A stretch of DNA of 64,000 bases, from the NCBI GenBank assembly GCA_016490735.1, contig JAEMWC010001121.1, forward strand, positions 62,501-126,500. Direction: 5' to 3'. The notes beneath the pieces were generated by a model that was not told where the DNA came from, did not search any database, and saw only the letters and a program-made list of their open reading frames with translations. Both the position numbers and the translations under genes were made by a program. The stretch comes from Pachyseris speciosa. Taxonomy: Eukaryota; Cnidaria; Anthozoa; Scleractinia; Pachyseridae. Positions 45,931-57,477 of the stretch are shown here, one piece after another; the first letter of the stretch is position 1; each line of letters opens with the position of its first letter.

Positions 45931-46220
45931 GTCTCCCTCGCAGCCTTTATTAGGGTCACACGTAACGCTCCACCCCACTAACGGCTGCTCACTCGAAGAA
46001 CCAATAAAATGCAAGTAATTCTAGGCAGCTGTGCCAATCATATTCCTCGTTTTATTTGCCGCCAAAAACACAACAAGACGAGGACTAGGACCAGGTTTCT
46101 AGAAAATGGAAGCCTGCTCCTTATTGGTCAGTTTGAGGGAAAGGAATGCAAAGCTCGAGTAAGCAGCCGTTAGTGGGGAGGAGCGTTGCGTGACGACCCA
46201 ATAAAGCCTGCGAAGGAGGC
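45931..46220. mobile_element. MITE with GC-rich inverted repeats, copy 2
   Basis: This is the orthologue of 13297-13583; the left repeat has CTCCACCCCACTAACGG, a one-base change from the other copies. Confidence 0.75.
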
Positions 46221-47304
46221 TTATTTACACACAGCTTTACTCCTAAACTGTGGCCCCAGTTACAATTATTTCACGTACACCGTATCTGCGCGAAAACTTC
46301 GCCAATCGGTTTCTCGGAGGAAACTAGGGAACATTCATGGCATTTCAGTTCTCTGCAACAAATTTGTCTTTACGCCGTCGGTTTTTGCTCTTAGTTTCAT
46401 ATGTAAAGCAGTGGAAATTTATTTGCTGTATTTTTGATGTGTTTCAACCATAATCACCTCATAAGGGGCTCTTTCATGACACACCATTGCCTTCGTTTCG
46501 ATTATTATTCGATTATATTCTACTTTCAAACTTTCCTTGATTGCAAGCGTGTTTTCTGGGAATTTTAATGATACAGCCAAAGAGAAAATTGGTTTTCAAT
46601 CAATTTTTCCAGACCGCCTGAAGTCATGTTATGACTCAGTCGAATTGAATCTTGTCGAGTTGAATCTAATCCATGTCCCAGCAAACTGGCAATCACGGGC
46701 TCGGTGTTTTGGTTCAAATTTAATCGCCCCTGATGCAACCAATATGCGCAGTATAAATTGGTTTCGCTAGCGGTCCGGCATCTGGGGCAAGAAAACGGAA
46801 TCACCGTGAAAACCTCAGTTCTACAATCTTGATGTGCCACCGTAAAGATCTTCAAACAGAAGAATTGTTTCTGTCCGCCATACTTGGAAAATTAGCTTAA
46901 TTGAAACCCAAGAATCCGATCAGGAACCCGCGTGACCTCCAACCTCGTTCCCAGGGTCTCTCCTCTTCCCGCCCCCTGGAGCGAGAGAGAAGAGGCCCTG
47001 GTTGGGTCTGGTCACGTGTCTCCCAGAAAATAAACAAGTCGAGGGAGGGGCGGATTAGTGTGAAAGCTGTCTCTACTGAGCCTAGGGGAGAACGGAAATG
47101 TACGGAAAGCCATCGAAGCGTGTGAGCACTGTTATCCGAAAAGCACGGACCATGTCAAGTGGGATAAATCCTGATAAAAGAACGACGTTGCCTAAAGAGC
47201 AACTCTAATCAAGCCATTCCCGGCAACTGACGAGATCCACAAGGGAGGATCGAAACCATGGTCTTGCCTGTCATTTCATGGCGTACTCAAAACACAGCCA
47301 ATCA

Positions 47305-47939
47305 CAGGCGGCCCAAGCTCCTGCGGTGTGATGGGTGTCATGTGTCATGATCATCATGCGTAATAACGGTCATGGCGAAATTATAAGAGTTTGTATGGGA
47401 ATATTTACCATCGGTCTTAGAAAGTAAAAATACGGTCAAATTGTTAATAAAAATAGCTAACCTTACTTCCACGCTGTTTTGCTTGTTGTCTGTTAGCTTA
47501 CTTTGCTGTCTTGAGGCCTTTTCAGCCAATTATCTCTTGCTGGGTTTTCCACGCATAAGAGAAGAAGAAGGCATCACACTCAAATAAGGAACGCCTGATC
47601 GAGAAGCAAAAAATCCTAGCTCAGAATGACCGGGCGGCCACAAATCCCACTCGAAATCCAAGCACAGATCTTCTACTTTCATTTCGATTCGCTAGGCAAC
47701 TCAATCCTCTTCATGAACCCGACGCCAAGCGGCAGTTTGCTTGCAATAATTACACCTCACAAGATTGTAGAGGCCCGAGTACACATTCACCTCGACACAC
47801 GACCGTTGAAAACCCGCTTCGTAACCTTGCCTTCTTTTCAAAATGAGCCTCACCAGGGAACACACCGTCACTTTTTGTTTTCGAACCACGGGTCCTCTCC
47901 GGTCGAATCGACCAACGGGCCATTTTCTCGATCGCCCAA
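47305..47939 (-). repeat. Left arm of internal inverted repeat
   Basis: The reverse complement of 48912-49545, with scattered substitutions. Both arms carry the same apparent frames (for example 47338-47529 minus and 49318-49509 plus), which are shadows of the repeat and have no known domain. Confidence 0.9.
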
Positions 47940-48880
47940 CTTGTAGAAAGGTCGGCAGGAAATTCGCTTATTCGAGAAAGGTTAACGGCTCTCGAGTTTA
48001 TTATATGGGATGAAGCCAGTATGTCGAGTAGAAGAATGTTTGAACTTGTGAACTTTCTTCCTCATGAACTTGCAACGAATGAACTCAGTAAGAGCCTGCC
48101 ATTTGCCGGTAAACAAGTAATTCTTGTTAGCGAATTTTTACAGTTGCAACCGGTTCCCAATCTCTTCGATGAAGGAGAGTTTATGTTCTATTCTCCGTTG
48201 TTCGACTTCTCGATAACACATCGTTTTGGCTTGACTAAGCTATTGCATCAATCAGAATATGACAAGCAATTTCTATCGGCTCTTTCAGACATCAGGGGCA
48301 CCCAACGAGCCAAATCACCCAAAAGCTGTAGAAAGGCATTTTTAAGTCCCTTATGGTGTTTGAAGTCTGTTTTAAGTGATGTTTTCATTAGCTTGGAGAA
48401 GTTCATCTGTTCGGATTCTCTAGCTGAAATTTTAATTGCCCGAAAATATTAGGGAACAAAACCTTCCTTAGAGAAAAAGCAAGCTAAAATGAACTTTCCA
48501 CGAACTTTCTAGGGAACTATTTTCTTTCCGAAAATACTAGCTGACATTTTAGACTGCCAAAAACAGCAATTACGACCTTTCCGAAAACCTTAGGGGCAAT
48601 GATTTCCCAATTTCGAATCTTTTAGGCCACGTTTTAGTTACGAAAATCTGAGTGCACTCTTTAATCGACGCCGAAAACCCAAGGCGAATTACCCTCTACC
48701 GAACAGATATCTACCGAAACATGTCGTTGGGTGCCCCTGAGACATAAGACAGGGTCAATGTTCGAGGTCATCAGAACAATATTTCATGTCCTTAAACAGA
48801 ACATTACCAATGGCCGTACAGGAAGAAGCAACGCACATTTTTTTTTTCGAGAAGTGCCTGTGCAATTGTCAAACAGACGA
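47900..48880 (+). pseudogene. PIF1-like DNA helicase fragment, interrupted by a CAGGGG element
   Basis: The frame reads AQLVERSAGNSLIRERLTA, then IIWDEASMSSRRMFELV (Walker B type motif DEASM), FAGKQVILVSEFLQLQPVPN (motif III; PIF1 proteins have GD where this has SE), FSITHRFGLTKLLHQSEYD and FLSALSDIR, where it is cut at 48292 by a 447-bp insertion. After the insertion it resumes in the matching place with RQGQCS and LPMAVQEEATHIFF. A T-run at about 48837-48846 then shifts the frame by one base before REVPVQLSNRRKLDELSGD. The ATP-binding Walker A region and the C-terminal motifs are absent. It is a clear fragment and not functional. Confidence 0.82.
48293..48739 (+). mobile_element. CAGGGG-family element inside the PIF1 fragment
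   Basis: It is 447 bp from CAGGGGCACCCAACGA to CGTTGGGTGCCCCTG, flanked by AGACAT on both sides (48287-48292 and 48740-48745). Removing it and one AGACAT restores the helicase frame through SDIRQGQ. Confidence 0.92.
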
Positions 48881-48911
48881 AAGCTCGATGAATTATCTGG
48901 TGATTTATTAA

Positions 48912-49545
48912 CGATCGAGACAATGGCCCATTGGTCGATTTAACATGAGAGGACCCGTTGTTCGAAAACAAAAAGTGAGGGTGTGTTCCCTGGTGAGGCT
49001 CATTTTGAAAAGAAGGCAGGGTTACGAAGCGGGTTTTCAACGGTCGTGTGTCGAGGTGAATGTGTACTCGGGTCTCTACAATCTTGTGAGCTGTAATTAT
49101 TGCAAGCAAACTGCCGCTTGGCGTCGGGTTCATGAAGAGGATTGAGTTGCCTAGCGAATCGAAATGAAACTAGAAGATCTGTGCTTGGATCTCGAGTGGG
49201 ATTTGTGGCCGCCCGGCCATTCTGAGCTAGGATTTTTCGCTTCTCGGATCAGGCGTTCCTTATTTGAGTGTGATGCCTTCTTCTTCTCTTATGCGTGGAA
49301 AACCCGGCAAGAGATAATTGGCTGAAAAAGCCTCAAGACAGCAAAGTAAGCTAACAGACAACAAGCAAAACAGCGTGGAAGTAAGGTTAGCTATTTTTAT
49401 TAACAATTTGACCGTATTTTTGCTTTCTAAGACCGATGGTAAATATTCCCACACAAACTCTTATAATTTCGCCATGACCGTTATTACGCAAGATGATCAT
49501 GACACGTGACACCCATCAAACCGAAGGAGCTTGGGCCGCCTGTGA
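48912..49545 (+). repeat. Right arm of internal inverted repeat
   Basis: The partner of 47305-47939. It continues rightward as sequence shared with 660-1280 at the left edge of the window. Confidence 0.9.
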
Positions 49546-49941
49546 GCCTGGCATTAACAAAAGGAGGAAACTACCAAGAACCGCAGTTACAGAGCGGAGC
49601 GAAACGATCACGGACAAAAACACAGCCGTAACCAAAGCTAAGTGATCAATTTCTGCTGCGTAGCTCTTTTAGAAGCTACAGTGCTAAAGAAAGGATCGAA
49701 AGACAGATAGCCGTGATAGGAACACTGAACATCTTGCTGCCGGGCCCGGTAATATAAATATTGCAAGATAATCACACGGCTAAAAACGCTATCCTTACAA
49801 ACTTAAGATAACAAGACTGGCTGTACGGTCAACGGACGAACTGAAATGAGCCAAACCAAACGCCTCGAAGGACGTGAAAACCACAGTCGCTAAACAGAAA
49901 CAATACGGGTTCCAACAAACAGGCGTTGATAACCCAGAAAT

Positions 49942-50388
49942 CAGGGGCACCCAACGAGCCAAATCAAGCAAAAGCTGTAGAAAGGCATTTTTAAGTGCCT
50001 TATGGTGTTTGAAGCCTGTCTAAAGAGATGTTTTCGTAAGCTAGAAGAAGTTCATCTCTTCGGATTCCCTAGCTAAAATTTTAATTGTCCGAAAGTATTA
50101 GGGAACAAAATCTTCGTTTGAGAAAATGCAAGCTGAAATGAACCTTCCACGAACTTTCTAGGGAACTATTTTCTTTCCGAAAATGCTTGCTGACGTTTTT
50201 GAATGCCAAAAACAGCAATTACGGCCTTTCCGAAAACCTCAGGGGCTATGATTTCCCAATTTCGAATCTTTTAGGCCACGTTTTTGTTACGAAGATCCGA
50301 GTGCACTCTTTAATCGACGCCGAAAGCCCAAGGCGAATTACCCTCCACCGAACAGATATCTACCGAAACTTGTCGTTGGGTGCCCCTG
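49942..50388 (+). mobile_element. CAGGGG-family element with matching empty site in the window
   Basis: It is 447 bp with perfect AGAAAT duplications at 49936-49941 and 50389-50394. The paralogous sequence at 1096-1101 has a single AGAAAT and no insertion. Length and ends equal those of the copy at 48293-48739. Confidence 0.95.
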
Positions 50389-51317
50389 AGAAATGACCTT
50401 TGAGGTCAAAATAACTAAAATACAAAGCACTAACATCCTCTGAATCATCATGTTAGCCCGCTGAAAACATACACGAAGCTAAATCGGCCAAAAGACGGCC
50501 AAATGATCAATTCTCCGTTGGTAAGCCAAACTTCACCTACGCAGCACCACAGACGCCAAAATTATGCATACTACGAAACAAAACAGTCGCTCATTTGCAC
50601 AGTTGTAAACGCAACGAGCATTTTGTCAGCTAAAGTTTGTTCGAAATTTATATTTTGCTCGGAAAGAAGAAGAAATAAATGAGCTATATTTTTCAGAGGC
50701 TGTCGAAGATCCAAAATCTTTAACCGTGAAAATCATCGTAGGCGCTTTTCACAGAAAACGATTATCATTCTTCTCATATGTACCACACCACGTTGATTTG
50801 TTACAGCATGAATTCGGATGCGTCAAAACCAAAGTGTTAGCAATTAAAAGGGAAACTTTTACACAGCAACCATGAAGAGTTCATGGGCATATTAGGATTC
50901 TTATATCTTTCTCATATGCCGTCTCAGCCGGTTCGGGAACACGTTATTCTTTTCAGATAAAACACTAACTCGCATCACTCCATGCTCGCCTTTTGATACT
51001 AAACCAGCGATGGTGATCGAAAGCTATTTGAATATCAGAGAAATAAACTTTTTAGTTCCAACGGATGAGAGTGGTTTTGAAACCTATGACTTTCCCAGAA
51101 CCCAGTCGATCGGCAGACTCCATAAAATTGTCAGCGAGTAGAGAACACGAAAGCCTCGCTTGGATTGTGACAAAAGGAACAGCGACAAAATATTGAGATA
51201 TAAGGACCCCTCCCTAACGTCTTCAATTGTATCAGACACAAGTGACCAGACCCAACCAGGGTCTCTTCTCTCTTGCTCCAGGGGGACGGGAAGAGGAGAG
51301 ACCCTGGGAACAAGGTT

Positions 51318-54300
51318 GCGTGTCCTCAAGCAGCCGTTGTGTGAAAAAAGAGGACTTTATTGAAAGGCATTTACAAAAATACATCATTGAAGAATGTTTT
51401 TGTCCACCATAATTGGAGAATTAGCTTAATTGAGACCTAAGAATCCGATCAGAAACCGTGTCCTCATGCAGCGGCTTTTCAGTTCTCTGCAACAAATTTC
51501 TCTTTACATCGTCGGTGTTTGCTCTCTTCAGATGTACAGCAGTGGAAATTTATTTGCTGTATTCAATTTTGATGTGTTTCAATCATGATCACCTCATTAG
51601 GGGCTGTTTCGTTTCGATTAAATGATATTTCTCGGCGGCACTCAGTTTCAATATTCTACTTTCAAACTTTCCTTGATTGCAAGCGTGTTTTCTGGGAATT
51701 TTAATGATACAGCACAAGAGAAAGTTGGTTTTGAATCATTTTTCCCAGACCGCCTGAAGCTAGTTATGACTCAGTCGTATTCTCTGAAAATGATAATTTC
51801 TGAGAACACGTATGATCGATATTACCGATATCGTGGGGTGTTTAAAATCGGATTTTTTTTCTCAAATTTGTAATGTCTACATCGTCGACGTTTACTGATT
51901 GATAACGTACTATTCGCCCCAGAATAAATGCAGCTCGTTACTCGTTACGATACATCTTTAGAATAAGACATTTTCTATGCTTCGCCTCCTTGTCCCAGAG
52001 ATAGCTTGAGCCTTTATAACCATTGATAAAATATATTCCAAGCTCTTTGTTTACAATATCCCGTACCTTCCAAACTGAAGTAGTTTGTCCTGTCCGCTTT
52101 GTCTCTCAGAACTGGAACTGCTTTATTTAAAAAATAATAATAATAAACAAACGTTGTAAATGGCAATCTTATGTTTAAAGCGGGGAATCGAACTGCAATG
52201 TTTCGATTTCCATTTTCCTCATGACAATGAATTGGCGACACAATTTCATGCGTGTAGACCCATCATTTTCCTCAAATGTCGTCTCTTAAGGGTGCAGTAT
52301 CCTCTGTCGACTCTATGCATGTTTGGGTGGGGTTTACTCGCCGAGAATAACCCTATACCAGACTGCCGTGCATTTTCATCTGCACTTTGTAACCCTATTC
52401 TAAAAATTTCTATTGCAGTCCAGCACGGACATCTTGCAAAAAGCCATTTTTCTTCTTGTTAACGAAGAGTATTCAGGCTCTCATATATTGAATGAGAGAG
52501 CACGATTTCCCTGATTTTGGTACCATATCCCAGACCAAACTGCGTGAAAACGGTACCCTTTGCAATGCCACAGACCAACGTAGCTTATTTTGGGGAGTAC
52601 CTACCCTTTGCATTATTTTTCTTTAAAAAAATTGCCCAATAAGTAGAACGATGAGCAAAGCCCACCGGGGTTAGGAATGGGCTCTGCACAGAGGGTCGGC
52701 CATCTTGGACAGATGTATTCAAAGCTCACGTTGTTTCTAATGTCTCGGTGCTTTGGCTTGCAAAGAGATACTATTTCCCATCAAGTAATCGCTTTGAACA
52801 GAGGCGAAGCATGTGCAAAATCAACATTCGTGTTTGCAAGTACGCAGTGAAAATCGAAAGGTTTTGTGCTCCTTCAAGCAAAATATTTAATTCAGATGTT
52901 GTTCAGTTTTGAATAGATTGTTGCCTGGAAGTTTTTTTTCGTTGTTAATTCACAGTTGCGATCAGCAGTTGTGTTGACATGGGCGGCTAATTTGTCGATG
53001 TGGTTGCAATAAGATACGAGGTCGGTTTCGATCAACGTCCATGAATAGATTAGCAATTTTTGCTTTCAAAGTGTTTTATCTTGCCATTACTTCAATTCAC
53101 GGCGACCATAGCTTTATCAAGGAAAGATTTCCGTACAGCCCGGTAAATTAGTTGTTTTTGCATCGCTGTTGTACTAACCCGGTTAAAACGGCGAGTATGA
53201 ATAGAGTTTGAGTCACAAAATGCATACAAAATTAATGCTGGAAGCAGTACGAAATTGCGTTAGAAAATGTATTTATTAACTATTCCAGTTTAAAAAGAAG
53301 TTAATGAGAGAAGTGTGTAATGCTTATTACTGCTACGAATATTTGTTATTTTTGCGGTCATTCACGAATCGAACGCACTTTCTAAGCTTTGATTGGTACT
53401 AGTACCTGACTTGGCAGCACATTTGTTTTTGTTTTTGTTTTTTTCAGCCGAACTGCTTCCCTCGCTAATCAGTCCATGCTGGCTTTTCTTAGACATTCAG
53501 CCGTATAGTCCAGCCACACTTTTGATTTTCGAAGACAATCCGTGCATTTTACTTTACTTTCAAATTTTAGGAGTATTTTGCAAAAGTCAGGGGCAGCCAA
53601 CGAGCCTAATCAACTAAGAGCTGTAGAAAGGCATTTTTAAGTACCTTATGGTGTTTGAAGTCTGTTTACTGAGTGATGTTTTTGTTAGCTAGAAGAATTT
53701 CATCTGTTCGAATACCTTAGCTGAAATTTCAGTTGCCCGAAAATGTTAGGGAACAAAATCTTCCCTTGAGAAAATGCTAGCTGAAATGAATATTCCACGC
53801 ATTTTCTAGGGAACTATTTTCTTTCCGAAAATGCTAGCTGACGTTTTCGACTGCCAAAAACAGCAAATATGACCTTTACGAAAAACCTCAGGGGCTATGA
53901 TTTCCCCATTGCGAATCTATCAAGGCCGTGTTTCAGTTACGAAAATCCGAGTGTACACTTATATCGACGCCGAAAGCCTAAGGCGAACTACCCTCCACCG
54001 AACAGATATCCAACGAAACTTGCCGTTGGGTTCTCCTCACAAGTCTCACTTTGTTTTCTTTGAAGAGGTAATGTAATTCAGTCCACGTCGCAAAATTGGT
54101 TGAATAAATTTCAAGACTAAAAGCGTAACCCCTTGTTTCTTTTACTTGACTGAGCAAGACGCTCGAACGAAGAATATTGAATGTGTTCTCCAGTCTGGGT
54201 CGGCAACTTTGTTTTTCAGACGTGGTGCATGTATTTTGACGGATGCGAGTGAATAACCTGTTCCAGGCTCTCAGATTCTTGGGGTGAGCGAAACAACGAG

Positions 54301-55550
54301 CGAAGAACGAAGAAGTAAATTGGCGGAGGTTCCAGCTGATGGCGTAGCCACAAAGACAGTTCTTAAGCTGTCTGTGTTTTGAAAAAAGGTATTATATTAG
54401 AAATGAAGTTCAAGCTCAAGTTTATTATGCACTACACTCTTTTTGTATATAATAATATTGTTTTTTTTTTTTGCCGATTTTAGGCTGAAAATATTCTTCT
54501 GTACATTCTTAGATTGCAGCATGTTACATTTCCATTCTGTATCGTGTTACATTGTATCCTAGCTCCGAGGCTTTTCATTGTTATTTTTTTTTATTTATAG
54601 ATATTTTTTGGCTAGTTTTGCCGTTTAGAAAAAGGAATAATTTTATAAGGTCCAGTTCAAAACATATTATTGTATTGTATTTGCAAATTTGTACCACACA
54701 AAATTATATTATTTTCCAAATCCCAGCCTCGGGTTTCTTCTTAAAATATTCTTAAAATTTCGCAAGTTTCAGCCTCGATATTCCTATAAAATATGTTCTT
54801 ACATAAAACAAAGAGTGTAATTACAGGATGATACAATATAGACAGTGTACAAGAAAAAAGAGTACCAAATTAAAAAAGGGAGAGAGGGAGAGAAAAATAC
54901 TTCGGAAAAGAATAAGTAATTGGATAAAACAGATTTCTTGCTATTTGCGCAGCGACCAAAGTGGATTTATCCACTGATGTCATCACTAATAATTGTAAAC
55001 AGTCGGAAAAAAAAACAATCTTTAATCAAGCTTTCAATATCATGAGTTACAAGACTGTCGTCACCCTCTTGAGATTCGGGTCCATTTGGTGGTTTGGGAT
55101 CAGCATGATGTATTTGTCTCCTAACTGTATTTAAGATACGATCTTTTCCTAAACACCGCATAATTTTTGCGATCGGAAATGTTATAATTATTACAACAAA
55201 TATTGGCCTTCGCGAACGTGCTGGACTCATAATATAAGTGCTGGCCCTAATTCACGAAATACATTCCTGACATATTCCCTACCCTCAAAAACATGCTTAC
55301 GTCCTTCACTCACTGAGATTGGTTTAATCATAGGACAGTTTAAATTTGCTTGAACAGAATTCGAAGTTACAGCTCGATCTGCAGCTTATCATTCAAATAT
55401 CAACGACAAAGCGTTAGCAAGTGAACTCCTACATAACTGCTCCTTAACCTTCAGTAATAATTCATGATACATAGATATACCCAACGCTTGCCGGTTCTAA
55501 CAGCTCTTAAATCACTCCACTTGCAGCACGGTTTTAGAAGACTTGGTATT
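51318..55550 (+). repeat. Segmental duplication block S, copy 3
   Basis: This is the B-type upstream flank of module 3. Compared with copies 1 and 2 it lacks about 2.1 kb (the portion corresponding to about 1650-3385 of copy 1, joined near 52020-52100), including both MITEs there. It carries the CAGGGG element at 53588-54038. The 100-codon frame at 52160-52462 is not called as a gene. Confidence 0.85.
53588..54038. mobile_element. CAGGGG-family element, S copy 3
   Basis: This is the orthologue of 7071-7510 and 18089-18538. Its right end has decayed to TTCTCCTC. The flanks are AAAAGT and ACAAGT. Confidence 0.78.
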
Positions 55551-56600
55551 ATGAGTTTACTAAACTGCACGGGCAACCATTGCGACCTCAACACGACTTC
55601 AAATGCCACCAGCTGTGACCCGACCGGGGAAAGTTTAACTTCCGCAAAATTTATCAAGGCATTTGCGTACTGCGTTATTTTGTCAGTTTCGCTGGTTGGC
55701 AACTTAGCTGTTATTGCCATCGTTACCAGAAACAAACAGATGTGGACACCGACGAATATTTTGATCGCTAACGTGGCCGCCTCTGATCTTCTGATCTCTA
55801 CGTTTGCTATTCCGCGAGAATTCGTTGAAATCTTTACTGGTCGTAGAAGATGGCTGATCGACGGGGTAACGGGTTTGATTTTGTGTAAGCTTGTCTACTT
55901 CTTTCAAGACATTTCTACCGCGGTGTCGATACAAAGCCTGGTGATTATAGCCATTGACTGATATAGAGGAGTAGTTTTCCCGTTCCGCCCTCCAATTGTA
56001 ACAGCAAAGGTCTGCAAGGTGTTAATTCCCGTTATTTGGATCTTGGCAATGTGCTTGCACGGTCCGTATCTCTATACTCTGCGACTGGAGATGCGAGATA
56101 ACAAGCGGTATTGCACGTTTAGCTGGGCACCGAAGTTTGACGAACGCCGGGCACGAGAACGCTACTTCGTCTTCCTTTCCGTGTTTTTAATTTTCTTACC
56201 TCTGCTTGTAACCGTGACCTTATATTCCTTAATATTCTTAGAGCTAAAGGCGCGAGAAGTTAAAGGGAGCGGAGAGCAAGCTGGAAGTCAACAAAGACGT
56301 AGAGAAGACGCATCGATAGCGAAAAGAATTTTAATTATAGTCCTTATTTTTGTTTTTTGTACAACTCCACTTATCGTTCTGGGACTTGCTTATTACTTTG
56401 CATGGAACTGGCAACTGCCGCGTGGAATGGATGTGTTATTTTCAGCCACAAAATTCATTTTCTATTCAAACGCTTCGCTCAATCCCTGCGTTTACATCAT
56501 ATTAAGTGAAAAGTATCGACGTGGATTTAAAGAAATAGCAAACTGCTTGTACCCGCTTCGAAACTCCACTAACGATATAGTAGCGATGAACTTATTATAG
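55551..56600 (+). pseudogene. Class A GPCR, B-type, nonsense codon at the DRY arginine
   Basis: It has the same length as the intact B-type gene at 20442 (1050 nt, no indel) and is nearly identical, including NCT, NTT, NAT sites, NVAASD, YCTFSW, CTTP and NPCVY. Codon 137 is TGA (55959-55961) where the intact gene has AGA, so the protein would end at D136 after three helices. An upstream in-frame ATG at 55464 is not the conserved start. The remaining 212 codons are still open, so the stop is recent, polymorphic or an assembly error. Stop-codon readthrough placing an amino acid at exactly the DRY arginine is conceivable but unsupported. Arg137 is central to G-protein coupling in class A receptors. 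Confidence 0.9.
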
Positions 56601-57450
56601 CAAAATCTCAGAAATTCAAAGTGTAAACTGAGTTCTAATATTCGTGAAAGAGCACTTTCCAGTGTTTACGTGAAACACATTAATAAATAAAGGCAAATTG
56701 ACTGGGGTGACTGTTGAATGTGGATAACTTAATGCATTTTTTTCGATATAAGCTGTACGCAGCTGTCACCTTACATCCGAACCTCTTCCTGTTTTCGCTC
56801 TTCCATTGCATATTTTGTTCCCTTGGTATTTTTAACTTTTTTTCTTCTGAATGTCTGGTGTACATTATCATCTTTACCTTCCATCAACTAAGAGATTTTT
56901 CAGCGATTTTTGCGCTTAATTTGTACGGCTTTTAAATATCATCCTTTCTGTATTTAAAGTACAACCAAATTAGCATACTTCATTTTTTTTCGTTTAAGTT
57001 ATTAATATATATTTCAATATGTGACTTTAAGAGGTGCGGCGTTCAGTTCTTGTTATCCAACAAAATAATACGACATGCAGTTAATATACGAAGTTTTCTC
57101 TAGGTCTTGAACCGCTCTCAAATAAATGGATATAAAAAAAATTCTGTAAATTAAATACGTATTTTTCCCTTTTTGTTTACCAACATGCCCAAGATGAATT
57201 TCATCTTGAAGCCAAGACCTGCGTTCGTGTTATAACCAGTGATAATACACAAAATCGATGGTGGCCGAGCCCTGTATCCGACCACAATCTCTCCACTACG
57301 TGATCCATTAATATTATGGCCATTCATTATATCATGCCCGATATACCTGGGGCTAAGTCTCTATGCCGAGTATCTATGGTCATCTATGGCTGAGGAGATC
57401 ACTGGATTATTTTATCTCAACTAAGTACTTTTTTTAATACGCTTTCTTCG
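56601..57450 (+). repeat. Segmental duplication block U, copy 2
   Basis: It matches 21492-22359 and ends at CTTTCTTCGTGTCGAT, where it meets a short TA-rich junction (57457-57478) and then block V. Confidence 0.85.
56682..56687 (+). promoter_or_regulatory. Candidate polyadenylation signal, B-type pseudogene
   Basis: AATAAA is at the same spacing from the stop as at 21573, with the same GT-rich context. Confidence 0.5.
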
Positions 57451-57477
57451 TGTCGATATTATATATATATATAATAT

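Larger units (their letters stand above)
40758..46939 (+). repeat. Segmental duplication block T, copy 2
   Basis: This is the A-type 3' flank of module 2. It carries, in order: a foldback (40889-41044), exon-like modules (41905-42070), a SINE-like repeat (42093-42260), a private TTAA element (42406-42834), a long-TIR element (43582-44259), the tRNA palindrome cluster (44328-45075), a multi-hairpin foldback (about 45195-45510) and a MITE (45931-46220). It ends at the target site of the 4.4-kb element. Confidence 0.85.
46941..51317. mobile_element. 4.4-kb DNA element with 10-bp target duplication, carrying a PIF1 fragment
   Basis: The ends are inverted repeats of about 80 bases: AACCTCGTTCCCAGGGTCTC from 46941 and GAGACCCTGGGAACAAGGTT to 51317. 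GCGTGACCTC (46930-46939) and GCGTGTCCTC (51318-51327) flank it, and the same site is uninterrupted at 14293-14302 and 63521-63530 (GCGTGTCCTC). A 9-11 bp duplication is typical of Mutator-like elements, but no transposase is visible, so the superfamily is inference. Inside are about 635-bp inverted repeats around a PIF1-like helicase fragment and two later CAGGGG insertions. It may be a non-autonomous element that captured the helicase piece, or a deleted larger transposon. Confidence 0.82.
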
